Shown: positions 26,454 to 35,938, counted from the first letter of the stretch. The stretch is 64,000 nucleotides of DNA from Pseudomonadales bacterium (GCA_024234165.1 JACKOP010000003.1:682001-746000); one strand, 5' to 3'. Made by a program: numbers and translations. Notes: a model not told the origin generated them from the letters alone.

Positions 26454-28631
26454 TCAGTCGGTCGTTGCCGCCTTGCGGGCACGACGGTGGCGGTGCAGCA
26501 GTGGCTCGGTGTAACCATTCGGCTGCTCGCGACCCTTGAATACCAGGTCGCAGGCGGCACGGAACGCGATGCTGCCGTCGAAGTCCGGCGCCATCGGGCG
26601 ATACAGCGGATCGCCGGCGTTCTGGGTATCGACGACCGCTGCCATGCGTTGCAGCGTTGCCATCACCTGCGCAGTGTCGCAGACGCCGTGACGCAGCCAG
26701 TTGGCGATGTGCTGGCTCGAAATGCGCAGCGTGGCGCGGTCCTCCATCAGGCCGACGTTGGCGATGTCGGGCACCTTCGAGCAGCCCACGCCCTGATCGA
26801 TCCAGCGCACGACGTAGCCAAGGATTCCCTGCGCGTTGTTGTCGAGCTCGTGCTGGATTGCCGTGGCGTCGAGTGCACGTCGATCCCGCAGCAGCGGGAT
26901 ACGCAGGATGTCGTCGCGCCGCGTGCGCGCACGTCCGGCCAGTTCGTGCTGGCGTGCGGCAACGTCGACCTGGTGGTAGTGCAGCGCGTGCAGGGTGGCT
27001 GCAGTCGGCGAAGGCACCCACGCGCAGTTGGCTCCTGCCAGCGGGTGGGCGAGCTTGCTGTCGAGCATCTGCGCCATTTCGTCCGGCTTCGCCCACATGC
27101 CCTTGCCGATCTGCGCGCGCCCGCGAAAGCCGCTCGCGAGTCCCGTGTCGACGTTGTGGTCTTCGTAGCAACGGATCCAGCTTTCGTCCTTCATCGCCTC
27201 CTTGCGCACCACCGGACCGGCTTCCATGCTGGTGTGGATCTCGTCGCCGGTGCGATCGAGGAAGCCGGTGTTGATGAAGATCACACGTGAACGTGCCGCC
27301 CGGATGCATTCCTTCAGGTTCAGTGTGGTGCGTCGTTCCTCGTCCATGATGCCGATCTTCAGCGTGTCGCGCGCGAGACCGAGTGCGTCCTCGACCGCGG
27401 TGAACAGATCACAGGCGAGCGTCACTTCGTCTGGTCCGTGCATCTTCGGTTTCACGATGTAGACGCTGCCGCGACGCGAATTGCGTACCCCCGACCGACG
27501 CCGCAGGTCGTGCACCGCGGCCAGCGTGGTCATCATCGCGTCGAGGATGCCCTCCGGAATTTCGGCACCATCGTGGTCGAGCACCGCATCCGTCGTCATC
27601 AGGTGTCCCACGTTGCGAACCAGCATCAGGCTGCGACCGGGCAGCACCAGGGCAGTGCCGTCGGCGGCCGTGTATTCGCGATCCGGGCTCAGGCTCCGGG
27701 TCAGCGTGCGGCCGCCCTTGTCGAAATGCTCGGTCAGATCACCTTTCATTAGCCCGAGCCAGTTGCGGTAAACCAGAACCTTGTCGGCGACGTCGACCGC
27801 GGCGACCGAGTCCTCGCAGTCCTGGATCGTGGTCAGCGCGGACTCGAGGACGACATCGCGAATTCCCGCAGGATCGTCGCGCCCGATTGCGTGCGTGCGA
27901 TCGATCAGGATTTCGATGTGCAGGCCGTTGTTGCGCAGCAGCACCACTTCGGGGCTTGTCGGGTCGCCACGGTAGCCCACAAAGCGTGCGTCATCGGCGA
28001 GCGTCGTCGTGCCGCTGATCGTTTGGGCGCGCAGGACGCCCGCGTCGACCGCCAGGCCCGTGACTTCGCTCCAGGAGCCCGCATGCAACGAAACCGCCTG
28101 GTCGAGGAAGCGCCTTGCGAACGCGATCACCCGTGCGCCACGCACCGGGTTGTAGGCGCCAACACGCGCGGCGCCGTCGTCTTCGGCGATCGCGTTGGTG
28201 CCGTACAGCGCGTCGTACAGGCTGCCCCAGCGGGCGTTGGCCGCATTCAGCGCGTAGCGGGCGTTCGTCACGGGTACCACCAACTGTGGCCCGGCGATGC
28301 GCGCGATCTCGTCGTCGACGCCGTCGGTGCCGATCGTGAAGTCCTCGCCTTCGGGCAGCAGGTAGCCGATGCGCTCGAGAAAGTTCCGGTAGGCCGTGCG
28401 GTCGAAGTCCGGTCCGGGGTGTGCGCGATGCCAGGCGTCGATCTGCGCCTGCAGTTCATCACGGCGCGCAAGCAGCACGCGGGTGCGCGGTGCAAATTCG
28501 CGCACGATGGCGGCGAGCCCGCGCCACACGGCGTCGGCTCCGATGCCGGTGCCGGGGAGCATCTCGTCGAGCACCAGATCGTGCAGTTCGCGGGCAATCT
28601 GCAATCCGTGGATTTCGATACGCTCTTGCAT
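26454..28631 (-). CDS. glcB: Malate synthase G
   Basis: This 725-residue protein is the full length of the large monomeric malate synthase. Family segments include NAANARWGSLYDALYGTNA, GRDDPAGIRDVVLESALTT, RGSVYIVKPKMHGPDEV, SRVIFINTGFLDRTGDEIH, and near the end GANCAWVPSPTAAT. It condenses glyoxylate with acetyl-CoA to malate and CoA, the second step of the glyoxylate shunt. With isocitrate lyase at 29790 and the LysR gene between them it makes a compact shunt locus. Its stop lies 17 bases from palindrome array 1. Confidence 0.96.
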   Translation of the reverse strand: MQERIEIHGLQIARELHDLVLDEMLPGTGIGADAVWRGLAAIVREFAPRTRVLLARRDELQAQIDAWHRAHPGPDFDRTAYRNFLERIGYLLPEGEDFTIGTDGVDDEIARIAGPQLVVPVTNARYALNAANARWGSLYDALYGTNAIAEDDGAARVGAYNPVRGARVIAFARRFLDQAVSLHAGSWSEVTGLAVDAGVLRAQTISGTTTLADDARFVGYRGDPTSPEVVLLRNNGLHIEILIDRTHAIGRDDPAGIRDVVLESALTTIQDCEDSVAAVDVADKVLVYRNWLGLMKGDLTEHFDKGGRTLTRSLSPDREYTAADGTALVLPGRSLMLVRNVGHLMTTDAVLDHDGAEIPEGILDAMMTTLAAVHDLRRRSGVRNSRRGSVYIVKPKMHGPDEVTLACDLFTAVEDALGLARDTLKIGIMDEERRTTLNLKECIRAARSRVIFINTGFLDRTGDEIHTSMEAGPVVRKEAMKDESWIRCYEDHNVDTGLASGFRGRAQIGKGMWAKPDEMAQMLDSKLAHPLAGANCAWVPSPTAATLHALHYHQVDVAARQHELAGRARTRRDDILRIPLLRDRRALDATAIQHELDNNAQGILGYVVRWIDQGVGCSKVPDIANVGLMEDRATLRISSQHIANWLRHGVCDTAQVMATLQRMAAVVDTQNAGDPLYRPMAPDFDGSIAFRAACDLVFKGREQPNGYTEPLLHRHRRARKAATTD

Positions 28632-28732
28632 GGTCTGGGTTCTCGGCAGGGGGGGGGCGAGTGTCCGATTCTAGGGTGGCGTGGCAGGGTGTGTTCAATT
28701 ATGGCGACAATGCCCGCTATTCATGGTGTGAA

Positions 28733-29695
28733 TCATTCGATGCCTGTCGAGACCCCGTCATCGATTTCGCGTGCCACCTCGATGATCAGTCGGCGCAGCC
28801 ACTGGTGCCCGGGGTTGCGCTGCAACAGCGGACTCCATGCCATCTTCAGTTCGAACGGCGGGATTTCGAACGGCGGCGATTCGATGGCCACCCGTGGATC
28901 GTCGCGCATCAGCAATGCAAGCTTGCTCGGTACGGTGACCACCAGATGCCGCTGCTGCGCCAGCAGCACCGCGACCTGATAGTGACGCGTGAATACGCTG
29001 ATGTGCCGCTTGCGCCCGAGGCGACCCAGTGCCTCGTCGACCCAGCCGAGGTCCTGCACTGCGCTGGGATCGACGCCGACTCCGACGCCCATGCCGGTCT
29101 TGCTCACCCACACGTGCTGCGCCTGGAGGTATGGCTCGAGGCTGAAGCCGGGCAACAGGGGGTTTTCGACGCTCAGCAGGCAGGAAAAATCATCCTGCCA
29201 TACGGTCGTCTGGTGAAAGGACTGTGGCATCGAGTCGAAGCGGTTGATCACCATGTCGACCTTGCCCTGTTCGACGTTCAGATAGCTGACGTCACTCGGC
29301 GTCATGATGTCGAGCGCCACGCTGGGCGCTTCATGGCGCAGTCGCGCGAGCACGGCTGGAATCAGCGTGGATTCCGCGTAGTCGCTGGCCATGATGCGGA
29401 ACACGCGCGTCGATTGCGCGGGATCGAACGGCTTTCTGGGTTGGATGGCGCGCTCGACCGCGCTGAGCACGCTGCGCACCACCGGTTGCAGGTCCATCGC
29501 GCGCTCGGTCGGCGTCATCCCCTCGCTGGTGCGCACCAGCAGCGGGTCGTCGAACACTTCGCGCAGTCGCCGCAGTCCGTTGCTCATCGCTGGTTGCGTG
29601 ATCCCGAGGTAGCTCGCGGCCCGTGTCACGTTGCGTTCACGCAGCAGCACGTCCAGGTAGACGAGCAGGTTCAGGTCGATCCTCTCTATATTCAT
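28733..29695 (-). CDS. LysR-family transcriptional regulator
   Basis: This 320-residue protein has an N-terminal winged helix (LNLLVYLDVLLRERNVTRAA, then LGITQPAMSNGLRRLREVF) and a periplasmic-binding-like effector domain typical of the NodD/LeuO-like branch. It is transcribed away from isocitrate lyase, with 94 bases between the starts, and lies next to malate synthase G. Regulation of the glyoxylate shunt is therefore the natural proposal. The effector is unknown. Confidence 0.9.
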   Translation of the reverse strand: MNIERIDLNLLVYLDVLLRERNVTRAASYLGITQPAMSNGLRRLREVFDDPLLVRTSEGMTPTERAMDLQPVVRSVLSAVERAIQPRKPFDPAQSTRVFRIMASDYAESTLIPAVLARLRHEAPSVALDIMTPSDVSYLNVEQGKVDMVINRFDSMPQSFHQTTVWQDDFSCLLSVENPLLPGFSLEPYLQAQHVWVSKTGMGVGVGVDPSAVQDLGWVDEALGRLGRKRHISVFTRHYQVAVLLAQQRHLVVTVPSKLALLMRDDPRVAIESPPFEIPPFELKMAWSPLLQRNPGHQWLRRLIIEVAREIDDGVSTGIE

Positions 29696-29722
29696 AGTGC
29701 GAATGCCAGCGATACAAGCGAT

Positions 29723-29737
29723 AAATTAGATCAATTT
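29723..29737. promoter_or_regulatory. Candidate LysR operator before aceA
   Basis: AAATT-AGATC-AATTT is a perfect 5-5-5 inverted repeat lying between the divergent LysR and isocitrate lyase genes, in an AT-rich patch. A possible aceA -10 box, TACACT, is at 29750-29755, which would put the repeat over the -35 area. The arrangement fits a LysR-type control site. The site was found by eye only. Confidence 0.45.
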
Positions 29738-29789
29738 TCGCGTGATACCTACACTGTGTCCATCTTTACAGGGCCAGGGAGCCGATCCG

Positions 29790-31112
29790 ATGAGCATTCA
29801 CACGTCCACACGCGCCGAGCAGATCGCACTGCTGGAGAACGATTGGGCAGAAAATCCGCGCTGGAAGGGCATCAGGCGCGGCTACAGCGCCGCCGACGTG
29901 GTGCATCTGCGCGGTTCGCTGCAACCGCAGCACACGCTGGGTGAGCTTGGTGCGCAGAAGCTCTGGAAGTACATCAACGAGGAAAACTACATCAACTGCC
30001 TTGGAGCGCTGACCGGTGGACAGGCGGTACAGCAGGTCAAGGCCGGAGTGAAGGCGATCTACCTTTCCGGTTGGCAGGTCGCTGCCGACAACAACTCGGC
30101 ACAGACGATGTATCCCGACCAGTCGCTGTACCCGGTGGACTCGGTGCCGGCAGTGGTGCGGCGCATCAACAACGCGTTCCGTCGCGCCGACCAGATCCAG
30201 TGGGCGAGCAATATCGCGCCCAGCGACCCGAAATACGTCGATTACTTCGCGCCGATCGTTGCGGACGCCGAAGCAGGCTTCGGTGGCGTGTTGAACGCCT
30301 TCGAACTGATGAAGGCGATGATCGAGGCAGGCGCGGCCGGTGTGCATTTCGAGGACCAGCTCGCGTCGGTGAAGAAATGCGGCCACATGGGTGGCAAGGT
30401 GCTGGTGCCCACGCAGGAAGCGGTGCAGAAGCTGATTGCTGCGCGCCTGGCGGCGGATGTGTGCGGCACTTCGACGATCGTGCTGGCGCGCACCGATGCC
30501 AACGCGGCGACCCTGCTGACCAGCGATCATGACGAGAACGACAAGCCGTTCGTCACCGGCGAGCGCACCGCCGAGGGCTTCTACAACGTGCGTGCCGGGC
30601 TGGATCAGGCGATCAGCCGTGGTCTTGCGTACGCTCCGTACGCGGACCTGATCTGGTGCGAGACGGCGAAGCCGGATCTGGCCGAGGCACGGCGCTTCGC
30701 CGAAGCGATCCGCCGCGAATACCCCGACCAGTTGCTGGCATACAACTGTTCGCCGTCGTTCAACTGGAAGAAGAACCTCGACGACGCGACGATCGCGAAG
30801 TTCCAGCGCGAGCTCGGGGCGATGGGCTACAAGTATCAGTTCATCACGCTCGCTGGCATTCACAGCATGTGGTACAACATGTTCGAACTTGCCTACGGCT
30901 ACGCGCGCAACGGCATGACGTCCTACGTCGAGCTGCAGGAGAGGGAGTTTGCGGCCGCCTCGCGTGGCTACACCTTCGTGAGCCACCAGCAGGAAGTCGG
31001 TACCGGTTACTTCGACCAGGTCACCACCTGCATCCAGGGCGGTGCTTCGTCGGTCACCGCACTCACCGGTTCGACCGAGGAAGAGCAGTTCACCGTCGTT
31101 GCGAGCCATTGA
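29790..31112 (+). CDS. aceA: Isocitrate lyase
   Basis: This 440-residue enzyme has the catalytic loop KKCGHMGGK with C197, the metal-binding ANTDA-type segment at VLARTDANAATLL, and LAYNCSPSFNWKK near the C-terminus. It cleaves isocitrate to succinate and glyoxylate, the first glyoxylate-shunt step, needed for growth on acetate and fatty acids. The ATG at 29790 gives MSIHTSTRAEQIALLENDW, a normal start. RraA-like gene follows 12 bases downstream, so both are probably on one transcript. Confidence 0.97.
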   Translation: MSIHTSTRAEQIALLENDWAENPRWKGIRRGYSAADVVHLRGSLQPQHTLGELGAQKLWKYINEENYINCLGALTGGQAVQQVKAGVKAIYLSGWQVAADNNSAQTMYPDQSLYPVDSVPAVVRRINNAFRRADQIQWASNIAPSDPKYVDYFAPIVADAEAGFGGVLNAFELMKAMIEAGAAGVHFEDQLASVKKCGHMGGKVLVPTQEAVQKLIAARLAADVCGTSTIVLARTDANAATLLTSDHDENDKPFVTGERTAEGFYNVRAGLDQAISRGLAYAPYADLIWCETAKPDLAEARRFAEAIRREYPDQLLAYNCSPSFNWKKNLDDATIAKFQRELGAMGYKYQFITLAGIHSMWYNMFELAYGYARNGMTSYVELQEREFAAASRGYTFVSHQQEVGTGYFDQVTTCIQGGASSVTALTGSTEEEQFTVVASH

Positions 31113-31124
31113 GGGCGGGGCGAC

Positions 31125-31610
31125 ATGAGCTCGAGCACCTGTGATCTTTGCGACAGCCACCCCGGACTGGTTCGCGTTGCCGATCCGTTGTTTCGTGACT
31201 TTGGCGGTCGTGACGCGTTTCATGGTCGCATCGTCACGGTGAAGTGTCACGAGGACAACTCGCTGGTGCGTGACCTGGTCGCAGAACCCGGATGTGGTTG
31301 CGTGCTGGTGGTCGATGGCGGTGGTTCGCTGCGCCGTTCGCTGCTCGGTGATCAGCTTGCGGAGAAGGCGGTACGCAATGGCTGGGAAGGAATCGTGGTA
31401 TTCGGCGCCGTGCGCGATGTGGAGGCGCTCGCGCGCCTGGGTCTTGGCGTGAAGGCGCTTGCCGCGATCCCGCTGAAAACCGACAAGCGCGGGATCGGTG
31501 ACCGGGATATCACCGTACGTTTCGCCGGGGTGGACTTCATCCCCGGCGAACACCTCTACGCCGACGCCAACGGGATCATCGTTGCAGCGACGGCGCTCGA
31601 TGCGGGCTGA
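31125..31610 (+). CDS. rraA: RraA-family protein (RNase E inhibitor or HMG/CHA aldolase-like)
   Basis: This 161-residue protein matches RraA: it opens with CDLCDSHPGLVRVADPLF and contains the family segments VKCHEDNSLVRDLV, VLVVDGGGSLRRSLLGD, GIVVFGAVRDVEAL and a C-terminal YADANGIIV. Enterobacterial RraA inhibits RNase E; the same fold serves as 4-hydroxy-4-methyl-2-oxoglutarate aldolase, with an R-x20-D type metal site (R and D are present near GGSLRRSLLGD). Position directly after aceA is compatible with either role. The symbol rests on family resemblance. Confidence 0.88.
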   Translation: MSSSTCDLCDSHPGLVRVADPLFRDFGGRDAFHGRIVTVKCHEDNSLVRDLVAEPGCGCVLVVDGGGSLRRSLLGDQLAEKAVRNGWEGIVVFGAVRDVEALARLGLGVKALAAIPLKTDKRGIGDRDITVRFAGVDFIPGEHLYADANGIIVAATALDAG

Positions 31611-31613
31611 CGA

Positions 31614-33416
31614 CTAGCGCGGCAGCAGTTTCTTGCGCAGTTCGCTGGCGTTTTGCACGTCTTCCACCGTTGTGACGCCACCGCCGGGCCGGCGCGTATC
31701 GCTGGCACCGTACATGACGCCGTCGCGCAACATCAGCGATTGTGCATTGCCGAACAGCGGTCCGGCAGCGCCGATCGTATATCCCATGGCAGTGAGCAGG
31801 GCGGTGGTGTCGGGGCTGATTCCCGGTTCGAGGTAGAGCTCGTCGGGAAGCCACTGGTGATGCACGCGCGATTGTGCGCTCGCATCGGCGATGTTCAGGT
31901 CGAACACCAGCGTGTTCAGCAGGATCTGCAGTACCACCGTGATGATGCGCGGGCCGCCGGGAGCACCGGTGGCAAGATACGGCTGACCGTCGCGCAGCAC
32001 GATGGTCGGCGTCATCGACGACAGCGGACGCTTGCCTGCCGCAACGGCGTTGGCTTCGTCGCCGGTCAGCCCGAACGCGTTCTTCACGCCCGGAGCCACG
32101 GCGAAATCGTCCATCTCGTTGTTCAGGAAGAAGCCTCCTCCGGGAACGGCAATGCCGCTGCCGAACGAGAAGTTCAGCGTATAGGTGTTCGATACCATGT
32201 TGCCATCGGCGTCGACCACCGAGTAATGCGTGGTCTCGGTACTTTCGTGCGGAAATTCCGTCGCCGGCAGGATCTGCTGCGACGGCGTGGCACGCTGTGG
32301 ATCGATGGCGGCACGGATGGTGCGCGCATACTCCGGTGATGTCAGCGCGGCGACCGGCACCTGGTGGAAATCGGGATCGCCGAGATGACGGCTGCGATCC
32401 GCGTAGGCGTGCTTCATCGTTTCCGCGAGCACGTGGATGTAGGCCGCGCTGTTCAGTTGCAGTTCACGCAGCGGGAAGCCCTCGAGCACGTTCAGCATCT
32501 GCACCAGATGCACACCCCCTGAAGAAGGAGGCGGCATCGATACGATCTCGTAACCGTGGAATGTCCCGCGCACCGGCTCGCGCTCCACGGCTCGATACGC
32601 TGCGAGGTCATCGTACGTGATCAGACCGTGCCCACGCTTCATTTCGGCAACGATACGATCCGCGACGGGCCCCTCGTAGAAACCGGCGACGCCGCGGTCC
32701 GAGATCTGGGTGAGCGTCCAGGCGAGATCGCGCTGGCGCAGGATTTCGCCGGGTTCCCACGGCGTGCCGTCGGGGCGGAACAGGTAGTGCGCTGCCGCCG
32801 GATTCGTGAGCAGGCGTTTCCCCCACGGACTCGCCAGCGTGTTCGCGAGCGTGAAGCTGACCGGGAAACCGTGCTGGGCCAGGTCGATTGCCGGACGCAT
32901 CACGGTGGCGCGATCGAGGCGGCCGTATTTCTCGTGTGCGAGCAGGAGCCCTGCGACCGTGCCGGGAACACCCGATGCGAGGTGCGTGCGCTGCGAGCGG
33001 CCTTCGGCGACAGTGCCGCGCTCGTCGAGGAACATGTCGCGCTGCGCGGCCCTGGGCGCCACTTCGCGGTAGTCGATCGCGACCGTGCGCTTCTCCTTCG
33101 CAAGATGGACCAGCATGAAGCCGCCGCCGCCGAGGTTGCCGGCCTGCGGATACGTGACCGCCAGAGCAAAGCCGGTGGCGACGGCCGCGTCGACCGCGTT
33201 GCCGCCGACGGCGAGGATGTGCGCACCGACACGGCTGGCGATGCTCTCGGCGCTGACCACCATTCCCGCCTTCGACAGCACCGGGTGGAAACGCGCGTCG
33301 TAGCCGACGATGGGTGTGGCGGCTTGCCTGGCCTGCTCCGCATGTGCGGTTGGAGCAAATACGAGAACAGCGGCAATCAGCAGTCGTGTCACACGTGCGT
33401 GCAGGGTAGTGTGCAT
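31614..33416 (-). CDS. ggt: Gamma-glutamyltransferase, periplasmic
   Basis: This 600-residue Ntn hydrolase has a Sec signal peptide (LLIAAVLVFAPTAHA, cleavage near residue 26). The autoprocessing and catalytic threonine is T396 in STETTHYSVVDADGNM. The substrate-binding stretch includes NEMDDFAV and SSMTPTIVLRDG. It hydrolyses or transfers the gamma-glutamyl group of glutathione in the periplasm. Length and motifs are normal. It converges on rraA with 3 bases between the stops, and the htpX stop region lies 3 bases from its start, so it may be read through from htpX. Confidence 0.95.
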   Translation of the reverse strand: MHTTLHARVTRLLIAAVLVFAPTAHAEQARQAATPIVGYDARFHPVLSKAGMVVSAESIASRVGAHILAVGGNAVDAAVATGFALAVTYPQAGNLGGGGFMLVHLAKEKRTVAIDYREVAPRAAQRDMFLDERGTVAEGRSQRTHLASGVPGTVAGLLLAHEKYGRLDRATVMRPAIDLAQHGFPVSFTLANTLASPWGKRLLTNPAAAHYLFRPDGTPWEPGEILRQRDLAWTLTQISDRGVAGFYEGPVADRIVAEMKRGHGLITYDDLAAYRAVEREPVRGTFHGYEIVSMPPPSSGGVHLVQMLNVLEGFPLRELQLNSAAYIHVLAETMKHAYADRSRHLGDPDFHQVPVAALTSPEYARTIRAAIDPQRATPSQQILPATEFPHESTETTHYSVVDADGNMVSNTYTLNFSFGSGIAVPGGGFFLNNEMDDFAVAPGVKNAFGLTGDEANAVAAGKRPLSSMTPTIVLRDGQPYLATGAPGGPRIITVVLQILLNTLVFDLNIADASAQSRVHHQWLPDELYLEPGISPDTTALLTAMGYTIGAAGPLFGNAQSLMLRDGVMYGASDTRRPGGGVTTVEDVQNASELRKKLLPR

Positions 33417-33419
33417 GGA

Positions 33420-34307
33420 TCAGGCACCGTTACGCAGCGCGGCGATGCGCGCATCGAGCGAAGGGTGCGTTTGCAGCAGCGCCATCAGCCCCTGTTTCAG
33501 ATCGCCGCTGATGCCGAAGGCGGTCAGGGCTTCCGGCATCTCCTTCGGCTGGTTCTGTTCTGCCTTCAGCCGTTCGAGCGCGGCGATCATCGCGTTGCGC
33601 CCGCCAAAGCGTGCTCCCGCTGCGTCGGCGCGGAATTCGCGCTGGCGGCTGAACCACATCACGATCATCGACGCGAGCAGCCCGAGCACGATTTCGGCAA
33701 CGATGGTCGTCACGTAGAAGCCGATGCCGTGGCCGCGTTCGGTCTTGAACACGACGCGGTCCACCGTGTGGCCGATCAGGCGTGCGAAGAACATCACGAA
33801 GGTGTTCACCACGCCCTGGATCAGGGCCAGCGTGACCATGTCTCCGTTGGCGACGTGGCCGATTTCGTGCGCCAGTACGGCGCGCGCCTCGTCGGGGCGA
33901 AAGCGAGCCAACAGTCCGTCGCTGACCGCGACCAGTGCGGCGTTGCGATTCCAGCCGGTGGCGAACGCATTTGAGCCATGCGAAGGAAAGATGCCGATCT
34001 GCGGCGTATCGATCCCGGCGTCACGCGCCAGCTCGGTGACCGTCTGCACCAGCCATTGTTCCTCGCGAGTACGCGGCTGTTCGATCACGCGCGTGCCGGT
34101 GCTGCGTGCAGCCATCCATTTCGACAGGAACAGCGAGATCAACGCTCCGCTCATGCCGAACACGGCGCAGAACACGAGCAGGGCGTTGAGGTTCATGTCG
34201 ACCCCGTTCGCCGCCATGATCGAGTTGAACCCGAGCAGGTTCAGCGTGACGCTGGCGAGCACCAGGACTGCCAGGTTCGTCAACAGGAACAATCCTATGC
34301 GCATCAT
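33420..34307 (-). CDS. htpX: Membrane zinc protease HtpX
   Basis: This 295-residue M48-family protein has two N-terminal membrane helices (IGLFLLTNLAVLVLASV and a second after VDMNLNALLVFCAVFGM), the zinc motif HEIGH at 147-151, two further hydrophobic segments, and the third ligand region REFRADAAGARFGG. It degrades damaged inner-membrane proteins at the cytoplasmic face. Adjacent ATGs at 34307 and 34304 both follow GAGGAG. It starts a minus-strand pair with ggt. Confidence 0.94.
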   Translation of the reverse strand: MMRIGLFLLTNLAVLVLASVTLNLLGFNSIMAANGVDMNLNALLVFCAVFGMSGALISLFLSKWMAARSTGTRVIEQPRTREEQWLVQTVTELARDAGIDTPQIGIFPSHGSNAFATGWNRNAALVAVSDGLLARFRPDEARAVLAHEIGHVANGDMVTLALIQGVVNTFVMFFARLIGHTVDRVVFKTERGHGIGFYVTTIVAEIVLGLLASMIVMWFSRQREFRADAAGARFGGRNAMIAALERLKAEQNQPKEMPEALTAFGISGDLKQGLMALLQTHPSLDARIAALRNGA

Positions 34308-34371
34308 GGATGGAGGCTCCTCATTGCGGTTGATTCGTACCGCGCTCAGGTGGGGTGTGGCAGGTGAAGTT

Positions 34372-34659
34372 TCAAGTCGGCGTGGCTTCGGCGCCTGCGG
34401 TGTCGGTGCCTGCATCCGGAACGCCGTCGGCGATGGGATTCAGTACCTCGACCACCGGCAAGCCGCGCTCGTCGGTCTCGCAGGCGATGATTTCACCACG
34501 CAGCGCAAAGTCCTTGACGTTGACCTCGAAGAGTTCGTTCACGGCCATATCGCGATGTGGTGTGCGAAACAGCGCCGGTGGGTGGCTGCCGTCGATCCAC
34601 TCGTGATTGCGCCCCAGGTAATGCTGATGCTGGTTGCGGATCACGAACAACTGCTTCAC
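34372..34659 (-). CDS. Conserved hypothetical 95-residue protein
   Basis: This small protein reads KQLFVIRNQHQHYLGRNHEW, then a RTPHRDMAVNELFEV segment and EIIACETDERGLPVVEVLNP. I recall similar short proteins of unknown function in Pseudomonas-like genomes, but no domain name can be given. Start is a GTG at 34659, preceded by GGAGA at 7 bases; there is no ATG upstream before the repeat array. It has no signal peptide or membrane helix. It ends 64 bases before the htpX start, so it could lead that transcript. Confidence 0.7.
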   Translation of the reverse strand: MKQLFVIRNQHQHYLGRNHEWIDGSHPPALFRTPHRDMAVNELFEVNVKDFALRGEIIACETDERGLPVVEVLNPIADGVPDAGTDTAGAEATPT

Positions 34660-34678
34660 GTCTGCTCTCCGAGCCCTC

Positions 34679-35098
34679 TGTGACACCTGGGCGCGTGTGG
34701 GCGGTGCTTCACATGTCGGGTTGAAACCCGACCTACCACATGTCGGGTTGAAACCCGACCTGCGTGGGTGACTCCTGGGCGCGTGCGGGCGGCGCCTTCC
34801 CGTAGGTCGGCATTCATGCCGGCACAGTGACTCCTGGGCGCGTGCGGGCGGCGCCTTCCCGTAGGTCGGCATGCCATGCCGACACAGTGACTCCTGGGCA
34901 CGTGCGGGCGGCGCCTTCCCGTAGGTTGGCATTCATGCCGACACAGTGACACCTGGGCACGTGCGGGCGGCGCCTTCCCGTAGGTCGGCATTCATGCCGA
35001 CACAGTGACTCCTGGGCGCGTGCGGGCGGCGCCTTCCCGTAGGTCGGCATTCATGCCGACACAGTGACTCCTGGGCACGTGCGGGCGGCGCATTCTAG
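34679..35098. repeat. Palindrome array 2: A stems in a 59-base unit with a GC-rich spacer
   Basis: Two B-type stems (GTCGGGTTGAAACCCGAC at 34715 and 34742) are followed by five A-type stems (GTCGGCATTCATGCCGAC or variants at 34806, 34865, 34925, 34984 and 35043). A spacer GTGACTCCTGGGCGCGTGCG plus GGCGGCGCCTTCCCGTAG recurs with small changes about seven times. One stem (34806) has a mismatch in its right arm and another (34865) a changed loop. The array lies between divergent genes, so their promoters must be inside or beside it. Confidence 0.93.
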
Positions 35099-35263
35099 CC
35101 AGCCCGTCACGCCCGCGCCAGCGCGTGGGGGCATGCCGAGGGACTTGCCGTTCCGCATCCCTGCGGCACACGCCCCGGTCATACGAAGGTATCGCCACGC
35201 GCCTCGTAATGTTTTGCGACACTCTCTATAGTCATGCCTCCCGGCAATCCGGAGCAGTTTCCC

Positions 35264-35938
35264 ATGATCATTCCCGCCTCGACCGTAATCCTGTTGCGCG
35301 ATGCCGCAGACGGTCTGCACACGTTGCTGTTGCGGCGCAATTCAGCGCTCGGCTTCGCCGGTGGTGCGTGGGTGTTTCCGGGCGGACGTGTGGATCCCGA
35401 GGAAACTGCGACGGCGCCGGACGAGCTCGCCGCAGCGCGCGTTGCTGCAGTGCGCGAGACGCTCGAGGAGGCGCAACTGTCGATCGTCGCGGAGTCCCTG
35501 CACTATTACTCGCACTGGACCACGCCGCCGGTGTCACCGAAGCGCTTCGCGACCTGGTTCTTCGTTGCAAGAGCCCCGCTCGACTGCGCCGTGACGGTCG
35601 ATGGTGGCGAGATCCACGATCACCTCTGGGTGCGTCCGGCCGAAGCACTGGAAAAGCGCGCCAGCGGCGAGATCGAGCTGCTGCCGCCCACCTTCGTCAG
35701 CCTGATCGAGCTGGCGCAATGCGCGGATGTCGAAGAGGCGCTGATGCGTATCGCGCGACGCCAGCCGCCGGTGTTCGAGCCCTGCTTCCTGATGCGTCCG
35801 GATCGCACGGCACAGTCCATGTACGCGGGGGACGCCGGCTACGCCACCTCGGATCCCGATGCCCCGGGGCCGCGCCATCGCACGGTGCTCGGCAAGACCG
35901 AGTGGCAGTACCTCAACGAAGGAGTCGTGCCGTGGTGA
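35264..35938 (+). CDS. Nudix hydrolase (NUDT19-like)
   Basis: This 224-residue protein has a Nudix fold with GGAWVFPGGRVDPEET leading to the core helix AAVRETLEEAQL; the box carries an insertion between its first glycine and the REtLEE helix, as in NUDT19-type CoA diphosphatases. It probably hydrolyses a nucleoside-diphosphate derivative such as CoA or acyl-CoA. The ATG at 35264 follows GGAG by 9 bases; an ATG at 35234 is also possible. It overlaps the HAD gene by 7 bases. Confidence 0.88.
   Translation: MIIPASTVILLRDAADGLHTLLLRRNSALGFAGGAWVFPGGRVDPEETATAPDELAAARVAAVRETLEEAQLSIVAESLHYYSHWTTPPVSPKRFATWFFVARAPLDCAVTVDGGEIHDHLWVRPAEALEKRASGEIELLPPTFVSLIELAQCADVEEALMRIARRQPPVFEPCFLMRPDRTAQSMYAGDAGYATSDPDAPGPRHRTVLGKTEWQYLNEGVVPW

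Noticed and set aside
25987..26514. Open frame of 175 codons encoding repeats such as RHECRPAWVGFQPDG
   Set aside because: It is the translation of palindrome array 1; both strands give similar repeating frames because the units are inverted repeats.
35125..35931. N-terminal extension of the HAD hydrolase frame through the Nudix gene
   Set aside because: The extension is out of frame with Nudix and has no domain; a GTG with a good ribosome site lies at 35932.
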